A DNA stretch of 64,000 nt, from positions 558,001 to 622,000 of the forward strand of contig JAVXUO010002601.1 of the NCBI GenBank assembly GCA_033065855.1, given 5' to 3'. Under the pieces are notes generated by a model. It ran no database searches, was not told where the DNA came from, and saw only the letters and a list, made by a program, of their open reading frames with translations. Shown here piece by piece: positions 47,201-58,832 of this stretch (the first letter of the stretch is position 1; each line of letters starts with the position of its first letter). Source of the DNA: Escallonia rubra. Lineage: Eukaryota > Streptophyta > Magnoliopsida > Escalloniales > Escalloniaceae. Made by a program: the position numbers and the translations under genes.

Positions 47201-49428
47201 TTTTGCTATTTATGATGCCTCATGAGCACAGCTTAACTAAAATAGTAAGAATTTCTTTTATAAATACCATATGTGATGAGTTGGGTAATGCGCCTAGTAG
47301 ACGCCCTTAAGGTACATACTATAAGAGTCTGTTTGGAACCAATTCTTTTAGGATTTAGATTTTAATTTCAGAATTGGATTGGATTGGAATTCAATTCAAT
47401 TCATTTTTTTTTAACGGAAGGGAATTCAAATCACAGAATTCTTATTTTGTGTTTCGAGAACAAAAGAAATGGATAGGTAATAAATTTTTAGACAATTATA
47501 TCCTTGACTTATTATAAAAAATGAACTACGGTAAGTGGTTTCAAGTGTGCTAGTGTTAGTATGTGGTGGTAGTGGTGGTGGCAGTAGTGGTGGCGGCGGT
47601 GGTGGTAGTAAAAGTGGTGTGACGATAGCGGCGGTGGTGGTGGTCACGGCGGCGGTAGTGGTGGCGGTAGTAGTGGCGGCAACGGTGGTTGTGCAGTAGG
47701 GGTGGCGGCGGTGGCGGCAGTAGTGGTGGCAGTAATGGTGGCGACGATAGTAGTAGTGGTGGCAAAGATGGTGGCGGCGGCGGTGGCGGTGGCAATAATG
47801 GTGGCAGAAGTGGTGGTGCTAATAGTGGTAGTAAAAGTGGTGTGGCATTAGCGGCAATGAAGACAGTGGTGGTGTGTTGATTGTTAGAGAGATCCAGAAA
47901 ATGGTAAGATTGGTAAATAATTACTTTTAATTCAATTAAATCCAAATCCCACGAAGTCTGACCATTTTCTATCGAATTTCACACTATAGAAACAAATCCA
48001 GTCAAATCACATGAAATCCAATTCCAATTTAATGTTCCAAACAACAAAATTTGAGTATTTGAAATAAAATCCCATCAATTTCATGGTTCCAAACACACTC
48101 TAAAGCTTTTGTTCATATTGTTGGATTTCACTGTGTCAATTCTTGAACTGTAAGACTCGATGTAGCTGGCCTCATATAAGGCCTCTAGATTATTTCAACG
48201 TAAATTTCCCGTACCCTGGTTAGCATGGCCTCGAGCAATGGGAGAGACCCATCTCCTTTGTCTATCATGCAAATGCAGATTTTTTCCGGTGGTCCATCTG
48301 AGGCCATCCTTGGTATAGGTGGGAATCGATCACAGATCTCTTGGTATAGTTCTAAGAAGCTTTTTAAGCTGATTTTGCCAACGCTCAAGCAACTGCAGAT
48401 TTTCATTAGAATCAAAATTTCCTGATATTCTCGTTGGACTGGGAATCAGCAAGTAAAAAATTCACAAGATAACTAGGGCAAAGCCGACTTTCATTTTCAA
48501 ACATTGTGTACGTGTCTCTATGAGCTCCTAGGTAAATTTGTCATTGCCAGCCATTAAACTAGGTACTTTGCTGTGAACAGCTTGCTTCATTTATTTATTG
48601 CTTGAACATGGAAAGGAAAAAAAGGCTACTACTCTATGTTGGTGGTCCAAGTTAGGCAAGGGTCTTGGGAGGGGAAAATTGACTAGCAGTTAATCCCTCC
48701 TCGCAACTGTGCACGACCTCACACCGTTGTGCCAAGAAATGACTTCTAATGAACATCGAAAAAAGTTATGGTTTTGTTTTGGTATTAAATGTAGAAAATT
48801 GAAGGTTATGCTTCCTGTGTTTTAAACTCAGACTCCAGTGGTACGAGCTAACGAAGGGCCTAGTTTTTCCTATATGTATATTTGAAAGGTTCGATTATGG
48901 GCGTGGTTTGCTGTCTGTTGCATTAACTCACCATAATTATTCTCATGTGTTGACCATAATTAGTGCTTGGTGTGATTTAATGATGTTATCCTATTTCATC
49001 CAGGAGGTGGCCATAGCTGCTTTAAGGATGGTGATGAAGCTAGGGTAAGATCGAGGAGGAGGAAATTCTGGGAGAAGGCTGTGGATATTAAAGAACTATG
49101 TGGGCCAGGTGAAGCGTGGTGGGGTGTAAGAGGGCACATGCGGGATGATTTTAACCACAGCAACAAGGCAATAACCCATGCACAACATTTTCAAAACAGC
49201 AGGTTTGTAGAGTCAATACTGGATGTTTATTGGGAGCTGCCTCCCGTGGCTGGTCCTTCACTTACTCATCAGTCAAGATATGACCCAGCTCGTGTTACCA
49301 GTCCTATTGTTGAAGATGGAAGATATGGCTTGTTCCAGAGGCTTGGCTTATCTAGACTCGAGAGTTCTGTATTTAATGGATACACTCAAATGGTGTATCT
49401 TCAGATATCTGCAAAAGAATCATCTTAG
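44297..49428 (+). CDS. Type II membrane protein of unknown function, methyltransferase-like lumenal domain
   Basis: Four exons: 44297-44621, 45878-46322, 46498-46613, 49004-49428. All phases agree; 436 residues. The ATG at 44297 is the first in frame. After an acidic/glycine-rich cytosolic head, one membrane segment spans about 51-70 (YLWPCLILALVLLVISSVII), typical of a Golgi type II protein. The large C-terminal domain contains DLMIESGAFKGHSTWVLRQA followed by ILSITPRHP and VLVFFDDHQNELKR. This resembles a SAM-binding Rossmann layout (ExGxxxGxST) but is not proof of methyltransferase activity. Later blocks include HLVFEDNYDTGTGDHYSL and GGHSCFKDGDEARVR. From memory it may correspond to an uncharacterised gene near At3g16200. 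Intron 3 (46614-49003) holds an exact 70-bp duplication and a Tourist-like element. Confidence 0.88.
46874..47013. repeat. Exact 70-bp tandem duplication in an intron
   Basis: 46874-46943 and 46944-47013 appear identical over the full 70 bp, starting TAATTTCCATTTCATGTGTG and ending GTATTTTTAGCT. No divergence was seen, implying a very recent event or an assembly artefact. It lies in intron 3 of the membrane-protein gene. Confidence 0.92.
47325..48100. mobile_element. Tourist-like (PIF/Harbinger) element, TAA TSD, GGTGGC-rich core
   Basis: Terminal repeats GAGTCTGTTTGGAACCA and inverted GAGTGTGTTTGGAACCA (one mismatch in 17) are flanked by TAA at 47322-47324 and 48101-48103. The subterminal parts carry ATTGGAATT-type inverted sequence. 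The centre (47540-47880) is an interrupted GGTGGC/GGTGGT trinucleotide stretch; the long open frames there are its translations, not genes. Confidence 0.75.
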
Positions 49429-50273
49429 GTTGCCTCACCTTGTTTGTCAATATTTTGCACTCCCTTTTCCTTGTGTCAATTAGATGTCACCTCTCTTTTC
49501 CTTTTCTTTAGGGCCTTCTCAGATTAACTGTCAAGCGTTATAAGAGTTCATTTCTTTAAACATCATTTCAGTAGCCCAGTTAATTTGCTCTCCATGGTTC
49601 CTGTTCTAGTCAAGTTGGAGTCCTGTTGAATAAAATGTCTCTCTGGTCTACTGCTCTCAACTTGAATCTGGCAATGGGAGGTTAATGTGCGTTACAGAGT
49701 AGCTTGTTTTACTAAATATTAATTTCTTTTAGTCGGATACTAGACTGCCATTGCACCCTATTCCTCTAAATTTGAAAGATGTTGTTTCTCGTCCGTTCTG
49801 CTGTGAAGAGCAATGGAGTGCACGTTTTACGGAGGTTAAGGCGGAAGCTCTTTGGTTGGGTAAGGGAGGTTCCAATTGTCTCCATGTCTATTGTTCATCA
49901 ACCGTCCTGGTTTCTTCGACAGTTAAAAGTCGGCAAGCATTTTGTAAAATCTCGTGTGCAACGAAGAATGCCTAGCTAGACATGTTCTGTGCACCATTTT
50001 ATTCAGTGTAACTGGGGAATGTTAGATTGATGTTAGCGAGATCTAGAATGAGAATCGCAACAAGCTAAGCACTCAGTTTACATACAAATTCAAGTTCACA
50101 GATTTGGCATAACCAAGCATCTGAGCTGCTCCAGTTATATCTTCTAGATAGAAGGAAGACTTGTGCCATCCCAGAAAGTACTACATATAGAGAGATATAT
50201 TGAAAGATATATAAGGCCTCTTGAAGACAAGACTTTGTGCTTGATGAAACTCCTCGTTTGTGAGGGAAATATG
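49429..50273. other. Convergent spacer between membrane-protein gene and Aux/IAA gene
   Basis: 3' UTRs of the two genes. Open frames at 49751-49979 (plus, two frames) have basic, unrecognised translations. No supported gene. Confidence 0.4.
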
Positions 50274-52749
50274 CTAGTTTCGGTTCTTGCACTTCTCCAT
50301 AGCCCTAGGAGCTGCAAACAATAGAATGGACAAGTCCCTTTAATCCCAAATCTAAGAAATTTCTAAGTAATTTACGCAAAGAGAAATTTTAAGTGCAGCA
50401 ATTATGATGGCCTAGAAAAAAAAGTATTAGATGACGAACATGCATGATATGCAAGTTCTTAGTATTGGAATACCTAGCCCGATTGCCTCTGAGCCTTTCA
50501 TGATCCTTAATCTCTTGCACGTGCAAGTGAACATCCTGTGAGAACAAACAATGCCAAAATGAACTCGCAATATTTGACGAATTAGGTAATTAAACATTGA
50601 CTTGTCAGCTGCGAGTAAGGAAATTAATCGGAAGTTGCAAGCGTCATAAGCTACGAAAGTATGACATTCCAATCTCGATTTGCACATCAGTTCTGTCAAA
50701 GAGAGAATGTATCAGATCTTTGTGCAAGATAACACCAACTTTGACCACTATCTGTCATATCTAACTCCAGCTCGTCTCTCTTCCCAGTTAACAAAACGCA
50801 ACCCTATATCTGTTCCTGAATTCTAAAAAGAACAACTCAAGCAAAAGTAACTGGAGGAAGAACTTACTCCCAAGGGACATCACCAACAAGCATCCAATCG
50901 CCATCCTTGTCTTCATATGTTTGCACATATTCAGAGCCATGGAGAAGATCCATTAAGCGACTCTCCGTAAGGCCCTCCCGTCCTGGAAGTCCAGAAGTGC
51001 ATTGGCCTATGCATAAACACAAGTAAATCCCGATATGTTACTATTGTTCTAACACATTCAAGAAAATGCATCTCACAAAGACCAAAAATCATGTTGGTTT
51101 AGATAATAAACATATATAAGATTCAGTTTTTTTAATTTGACTAAATGTCTAGGTGTAGTATAAAACGTATAAAAAGAAATAGCGCCTAGATCGCAGCTAC
51201 AAGTTCTGATATGAAGACGGAGAAACAAAGTCAGGACTCCTATATTACGTCCCTAACAAAGCTTTCAAAGTAAAACGTTACCGGTTGCTCCAATAAATGG
51301 CAAAAACAGAAGGGAGGAGATAAAAATGAAAGTAAATTGAAATGTCAAATATGGTTTCATCAGTCCTCAAATATATTCCAAAACATTGGATCAGAAGCTG
51401 GTTTGAACGAGAAGAGAGAGAGAGAGTACCCAAAGTAAAGCAGCTGAACATCTTCTCAAGAGCTGAAGAGAGTTCAGCATAGTTGCAGTAGTTCTTGAGG
51501 TCAACCTTCCTCAGGTATGGAGCACCATCCATACTGACCTTGACATAAAGGCACCCTGATCCTGAATTTCCTTCAACTGTATCACTGTTCTTTGATACAT
51601 TGGTGGCCATGGTGTTCTTCCGAAAAGATCGAATTGGTGGCCATCCTACTACTTGTGCCCTGTTAGCAAAACATCACATGAGATTCCTTCGAATAAATAT
51701 CCACAACACGGACAAAGAAATTGTTGACAACTTCATGAAGAAATAATCAAGTGAAGATTGTTTTCTTTATTATTTTGGTTCATTCTTCCTGGTTCCCCTG
51801 ATGGATAGTTGCATTCAACGCTTTCTCACAAATTATATTTGTAGCACCAACAGCAAGAAAAACAATTACCAGCTATATAATTGAATTACTCCACAGTAAT
51901 ACACTATGTTCTCAAGGACAAAAAGAACAGAGGAAAATCAACTTATATCCTCAGTACTAGATACTTGCTGTTTCCTTCTAGTCAACTGGCCATCTCAAGA
52001 TACCCAAACAAGAAGGGAAAACTTATGAATGGAAGCAGCAGGGCATCTTGAAATCTATTTTTGTGTCATGTATAATAGCTTAAAAATTGAAGAAATTTTA
52101 TTAAGGGGACGTTCGATTATTTACTTTCATGTTGCCTTTGCTCAGTAACTGTAACCTCAAGTGTGTGAGCGTGCGTGTGGGTGGGTGGGTTGTGGGGGAG
52201 GAGGGGGGCGATGTTGTCTTCCAGGATTGGATGAAGAGGAAGGAATCCTTACTTAGCAGCAGGAGCACTGACATGTTCATTTGCAGGCGGAGTTTTCTTC
52301 TCCACATGCTTTGAAGGAGGAACACCAGGCAAATTACATTGCTGGGTATTGTTTTTCTCCAAGCCACCATTCCCACCTCTAGGAGAAAACAAAACTGCGC
52401 CTTTACCCAAATCAACCTCAGATCCACCATTTGCAGAAAAAACCCACTTGTCAGAAGACCCATTAATGGCATCAGAAAAACCCCTCTTAGCCCCAGACCC
52501 AAAGTTCTTCAGAGGCCCAAGTGAATCCGTCCCATAAAGAGAGACCCCAAATCCAGCCTTCCTCTCAGGCGGCTCAGAACCAGGCAACCCAAGTCTCAGC
52601 TCGGTCTCCTTGAGGTTAAGAACATTGTTCTTCTCCTCCTCAGTTGAAAGAGTAGATGAGGAGGAAGAAGAAGAGATCTTGTCAGAGCTTCTTTCCATTG
52701 AAGAAGCTTCTGATAAGCCTATGTAATCATGTTCCAGTGGTACAGACAT
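50274..52749 (-). CDS. Aux/IAA transcriptional repressor, IAA27-like
   Basis: Nuclear repressor that binds ARF factors and is degraded through TIR1/AFB receptors when auxin is present. Exons on the minus strand: 52253-52749, 51430-51659, 50868-51006, 50474-50535, 50274-50311; all phases agree; 321 residues. The ATG at 52749 starts [14 protein letters not shown], the opening of the IAA8/9/27 clade. Domain [12 protein letters not shown] (48-58). Domain II degron: [13 protein letters not shown] (from 169), intact core GWPPI/R. Domain [21 protein letters not shown]. Domain [19 protein letters not shown] and the C-terminal basic [10 protein letters not shown]. Intron positions are those usual in this family. 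The Ser-rich linker between domains I and II is long, as in this clade. The repression motif here has LRLGLPG where EAR consensus is LxLxL. Confidence 0.95.
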
Positions 52750-55700
52750 CAAGTAATTCAAAGATAAGAGAAGGTGGAATGCAAACACCCACAAAAGCTG
52801 AAGGAGCTATGTGATAAACAGGGAGGAAAAGAGAAGAAGAGAATAGCTTTGATTGAAAGCACAAATGCAGAGAGAAAGCATAGGAGGCTCTTTTCTGGGT
52901 ACCCCTAAAAAGAGCTGGGGTTTTGTTGATGCAGAAAAGAAGCTTCTTTGGCCTTTCTGCAACTTTTTGTTTTCTTTAATTTCTAAATCCCCTTTTAAAT
53001 ATGTCAACAATGGTTAGAATAATTTTGGAATTTTTTCAAAAGAAATGCAGGAATGATTCTTCTTGTTTCTCTGTGAACTTTCAAAACAAAAGCAATGGAT
53101 AATGGAAGAACAAGTTTTGGTAGATAATGTGATACTTGATTTATATTGGCTAGTAAAACAAATATTTTTTAAGTACAAGAATATACTGTTTTACAATAAT
53201 TAAAGGTTTCCAGTAAGAATTGTGTTTACATTTTATTGGTTGTTGATGTGTGTTCCACTTCCATTACAAGCCTACCATAACTTTGGTACAAGATATTTTC
53301 AAAAAAATTCAACTCAAGACAGGGGGAGTCAAAACTGAAATTATAAGATCCAATGGCATAATCCAATAAGATTTTATGCAACTGGAAATTAAGTCAAGGA
53401 CCGCCATTCATAGGTAAAGATGAGAAGCATGCAGTATTTGTTTATCCTTTTTCAATTCTATTTTTACAAACACTAAAGTCATATTTTTCAAAATACTGTG
53501 CGGATTATATGTGACGGTTACAAGAACGGTGAAAATTTTAACCTTACTAGACGACATTCAGGAATGGCCATTGTTCCATTGGGCACTACTCTTTTGTTAG
53601 CCGTTTACCAGGAATCTAAACTACTCACAAACAACATTGGGACATTTTTATATTTTCAATTTAGATTAATTATACTCCCATATTTGTCTCTTCTGAAGAA
53701 AAAATAACCTTTAAAGCAATCCTATAAAAACAAAAACTACTAAAACGCTAATGATAAGTAGTATGTCTTCATATCACTTTGACAAGACGATAAAACAAAA
53801 AAAACATAACAAAAGTAGCTCATCTCCTTTTTTCTTTTCAACTTAACAGCAAAAAAAAAATTTATTTTTTATCCTTCTCATAAGACTTAAAAATTTTAAT
53901 TTACTGCCATTTAGTAAATAAGCAACAATTAATAATTAGCAAAAAGGAAAAGGTAAAACATAATGAGTGTATATGTTTTACACAGAGGGACCCAACCACC
54001 GTGGCAAACCCCACCGACAGCAAATTCGCTTTTTAAGATATCGTTTATCGTTTATTCCGCTTTAATCAATCCCCTCTTTAACCTACGCCACCCTCCTCCA
54101 AGATGCGCACGTTATCAACACCGTGGCAGTGTGCAGCGGATGGTGAAAGGTGAGCGAAAAGGCAATTGCACGATCGGACGGCAGCAGTGTCTCATTTACG
54201 ATTCGAGCTCGTAAAGACAGAAATTTCTGGGTTCAGGCCTGCCATTTTTTCTTGATCGCTAGCTGTCGTCCGGAGATTTTTCTCAGATCTTCTCGGGGTA
54301 ATTGTTGTGACGAGGACTCGAATCGAATCGAATCGAGGGAAATAATTGATGCTGGAGAGGAAAGTAGCGGCTGAATTTGAAGAAGACAGTGTGCAAACAA
54401 AACCCTAGCCAGAGACCGTGCACCGATGCTGGGAAGGCTGACACAAAAGATTAAACGTGGAACAATCACGGCAGAGTGAAAGATGAAAAAACGGCAGTTT
54501 GTATCAGAACCTTTGTCTCCCCCATGGCCCATGGCCCATGGATGGGGCGATGTTAATTCTGATTGGGGAGTGAGAAAATGCTACTAGAAAGCACTTGAAA
54601 AAGTGGGGGAATGAATAATCGCGCTCCGCGTAAAACTATTCAAGTAACGATAAAAATGCAATCGAACATTTGTCATATCGTAAAATTTTATTTCGACTCA
54701 AATATCTCTTCTCAAGAAAGCGGATGGTGGTATTTCTTATAACATGCTTTTAGGAGAGTAGGATTTAAGGAGATATCAGCTACCTTGATTTTCTGAAAGC
54801 TTTACGTTGTGGTGTAGTTTGACTATTTTACCGGTCCATGATAGATATGTCGTTGTGGATCAATTAGACAAGGAAGGAAACGTATAAGATTATTTAAACA
54901 AATTTCTGGGGCCTTTTGAGCATTTACGATGAACTTAGAAGGCCAGTATTGTAAGGAAAAAGGTTACCCTCTAAGAAAAATTAACTAATAAACAAAATTA
55001 TGCGGCGTTTGACATATGTCGAATGAAAATTTGGTACATAATAAGTTGTTTCATCACAAATTACTTTTCACGACTGAAACTTGTTACAAAGGTTGCATGT
55101 GACCGGTCAACGACTCGGTTTAAGCGTAGACCAACGGAGCTCACGATGCCCTTGCCTTAACTTGAGGACATAAACTTTATACCAGTGTCTTACACCGTGC
55201 ATTTTAAGAAAAATAAAGATCTAAAAAGATATTGATCACCTTGATTGTTGAAAAGTTTATGCTATCTTCCATTTCGACTGTCTTAGTTATCCACCGATCC
55301 TAGATCTGCGAATCACTTGTGTGACAAAAAAAAACACATAAAGGATTAATGTCACAAATTTTCTTGGTGAAAGGACCGTTTCTTTTTAGAAGTAATATAT
55401 ATTTTGAAGGACCATTTAAACATAGTGGTAACCTCAGAAGGCTAGTATTGTCATTTAGGGGCAAAAGTAAAGGCCAGTAACTTTACTGAACATATATATT
55501 TTAACCTCTCTTTTACCACGCCTGTATCTTCTGGTAATTATTGTGTAAAAAGTACAGAAGATATAGCGAGCGTGCGGATGAATCGGACGGGTCAAGACAA
55601 AGAAGGAGGGCGGGTCGGTGGAGATTCGTCCACGTCAGCATACTCGGTGGTTAGGGGACACAACGGCGTTCGGTAGGAGCACGCAGCGATGATTTGAGTG

Positions 55701-56337
55701 GTTGACCCGACGACCAGACGGTCTCTTAACGTCCTGCGACCGGTGTCTACCCGGTTAAAGCCGGTCATGCAACCGCCTGACACAGACAGTGGAGAATGAA
55801 GAGAAAGCATCAATTGACTTGATTTTGCAGCTTCCACAGGGACATCATTATTAATTTGACTTCCAGGCAGTCCTGCACATAAGTAATAAGTAATGTGTGT
55901 ATAAATTAGTAGCATAGCCTTTTAGTGACAAAAACAAAAAAAAAATTGCATTTTCTCGCTATTATGAATTTTATAACGACATTTTTTCATTGAAGTCAAC
56001 AATAGTTTTTTTTTTAACTCACAATAGAGATTCCTAGTTCCACTTAGTAAGTTACGTCGTGGTTGAATTTTCTGAAATAAAGTAAAGATTGTCTCAAATG
56101 AGAATAATTATAGAAAGTCGTTTTCATATCGTGTGAAGAATCAAATTCGGAAAATTGTTTGGTTTATTGATAGGAAAATGATGTTTTCACTGTGATTTTT
56201 TGTCACAAAAATATTCTTATAACTTATTGTGTTATGTGATGACAACTACGTCTTATAACTTTTATTACAACGTGACAACGAAACTTGTTCTGAATTATTA
56301 TTGATAGTTTTGTTATTTTACACCTCAAGTTGACTTA
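52750..56337. other. Upstream region of Aux/IAA gene and gene-poor spacer
   Basis: Contains the Aux/IAA 5' UTR (likely to about 52960) and a TATTTAAA motif near 52993-53002 on the minus strand that could be its TATA box. At 54230-54540 is a GC-richer stretch with CTAGGGTTTTG on the minus strand, resembling a plant 5' leader, perhaps a distal leader exon. 54740-54960 and 55230-55460 look like two diverged copies of one repeat. The minus-strand frame at 55592-55915 is GC-rich, with an acceptor-like TGTGCAG before GLPGSQINNDVPVEAAKSS; family not recognised. Confidence 0.4.
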
Positions 56338-57163
56338 GGGTGTGTTTGATAACGCAATTAAGCACTTAAAACTTAAAATTTTCAATGATTTTCAATTAAG
56401 TGTGTTTGATAACGCTAAATCTCGTATCACTTAAAAAATTAAGTCCTGCCAAAAATAGACTAAAATTTTAAGTCAGGTGGACTTACTTAATGCTGATCAC
56501 TTAATTTTAAGTGAGATGGTTAAAAAAGTTATTTAACATATTTTTACATAAAAAAATAATTACCACCATGATGCCGCCTCAATTAATTTGCTGACAATAC
56601 CGTCTCCACCACAACCATTATTTCATTTTGCTACCACCACCACAATTACCATAACATAGTCACTATCACCACCACCACTACAAGGACACCGCCACCTCCA
56701 CCACCCACACCGTCGCTGTTGTCACTACGTCTGTTTTTGCCAAAATCATCTAAAGATCCACCACACTACAACCACTACTGACCGCCATGTCACCGCCTTT
56801 TGCTATCATCACAATTACCAACACCACGTCTTCATGCTCAATTACCGCCACCATAGACAGTTTTTTGTCTCCACCGCCACCACCACTCCATCGTCATTGC
56901 CACCACCACCACCATCAACACGATTTTAGCCCCCCCCCCCCCCCCCAACCCAAAAAAAAAAAGTTGAAAAGTACTTAAACAAATGAATAATTTTGGTAAA
57001 ATGGATAAATTTGTAAATAAACAATTTTCAGTTATCTGCTTTTGATTTACCAAACATGTTAACTTATTTTTCAGTAAAAATTCAGTCGCTTAAAGTTTTC
57101 AGTTTTACAAATTCAGTGCTTAACTTTTTCAGCACTTAAATTTCAGTTTTATCAAACAGCCCC
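56338..57163. mobile_element. Tourist-like (PIF/Harbinger) element, TTA TSD, CCACC-rich core
   Basis: Ends GGGTGTGTTTGATAAC and inverted GGGGCTGTTTGATAAA, flanked by TTA at 56335-56337 and 57164-57166. Subterminal AAGCACTTAA motifs are repeated inverted at the other end. The left terminus is partly repeated internally (GTGTGTTTGATAACGCT near 56401). The centre (56560-56940) is CCACCACC-rich and ends in a C17 and an A10 run. It has no coding capacity. Confidence 0.75.
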
Positions 57164-57166
57164 TTA

Positions 57167-58788
57167 GAGAATCACCTCTTCATTGATTGCGCTCACCGCA
57201 TGAGAAGCGGCCTTGAAGGCGATTTGGTTTATACCAATATGAAAACATGCGCAATCTTGTTTGGATATCATTTTTTCATAATCTCATAAATAGAATAAAT
57301 TTGAAAAAAGAAAAGCACGCTTATATTGTTTGAATGTGTATGCAGCATATTTAATGTCAAAGTGACTGAGGGAATATAAGCAGCCATTTGAATAGTGGAT
57401 GCAATTGAGCTCGAGTGCCCACCCAGCTGTTCAAACATGGACGCAATGGAATGACTTGGTCAACATGAATTTCATCAGTCGAACTTGGACTGGACTTGGA
57501 TTCCCCGTTGAAACTCAACGTACTTTCAAAGTTTGTGCAGAATGTGAGTATAGACCATGGTCTTCCGCTCTACTCTGCCGGACAAAGATGGAACACAAAT
57601 ACGGTTCAAGTGAGTACCAAAAAAAAATACGGTTCAAGTGTGTGTCTTAGCATATTCGTGAACCAATTAGCTTCAGGTCTTCTTTCACCACTTCCATAAA
57701 GGTGGTCAAGGATTAAGTTGATAGACGGGAGAGGGAAATATGTTAAACTTCCGCTAACGCTCAGTGCTGAACTTACAGAAAGTTCAACAAATTAACATAT
57801 GTTGTATGTTCTCTAAATTTTAAGCATAAATAACTTCAGACTTCTCTTAGCCCTCTTATTCAATCACGTAAGTATCTCTAAATCAATCGTCCTAAATAGT
57901 CTAGGTACTCTAAGATCATTAATAAGGAACAAAGCAACGCTTGCTTCTACTAATTGTATCAGAATTGAATGCGAAATTTCTTATCCAGAGCATAAACGAA
58001 AGTATGAAACAAACCACCAGGCAACACAAAAGCTTAGCTAAATTGCCATTGAAACGAGATTAAGGAGAAGATACCAATAAAAGCTACCGTACGTTTATCA
58101 TATTTTTTGTTTTCTTTTTTCATTTGTGTTTTCATTTTCATGATTTTCAGATTCAGTTAGAAAATACGCTTATGTACTTTTATCATTTTCACCAAATAAT
58201 TTTAGTTACTTTTTCTTACATTGGGTTAAGTTTGGATGAATATGTTTTCAATTTTTTGTCACTATTTAAGTAACTTTACCCAAAACGAAAATAAAAAAAT
58301 GATAAAAATAAACCAAAAAGAATTATCACATAAAACGAATATAGTAGAGGTACGGGCCCTTAAAATCCCTGACGAGCTTTCTTCTTGAAGTGGTTCATCA
58401 GTTTTCTTTTTCATTGCTTGTCTGGTTGGGGTTGTTGGGATCGGAGTACTTTACTTGAAGTAGCCCTGTAGAAGGCAGAACTTTACTGACTAACTATATG
58501 CAGTGGGCACTTTTAACTCCTGAGATTTACAGAACTAAGTTGGCTTTCGCTGGCTCAATAATGTTGGGTTTGACCCTGCCTTTTTCTTGCAATTGATTTG
58601 AGGGATGGCCCCATGCGCACTAATGGAGTGTAAGGGCTGCCGCTCCACATCGACTGTTTAAGGACAGGCGACCGGTTTCTTCATTGACTACTTACTTCGG
58701 TTGGTCTGTACCTTGAAAGTGCGCCCTCGCATGTGAACCTTTGCTGCCTTCTCATAATGGAGTCCGCAGTGACAAGTTTTTCTTTTTC

Positions 58789-58832
<44 letters not shown>

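Noticed and set aside
47426-47945. Pro/Thr-rich and Gly/Ser-rich open frames
   Set aside because: Translations of the GGTGGC repeat core of a Tourist-like element.
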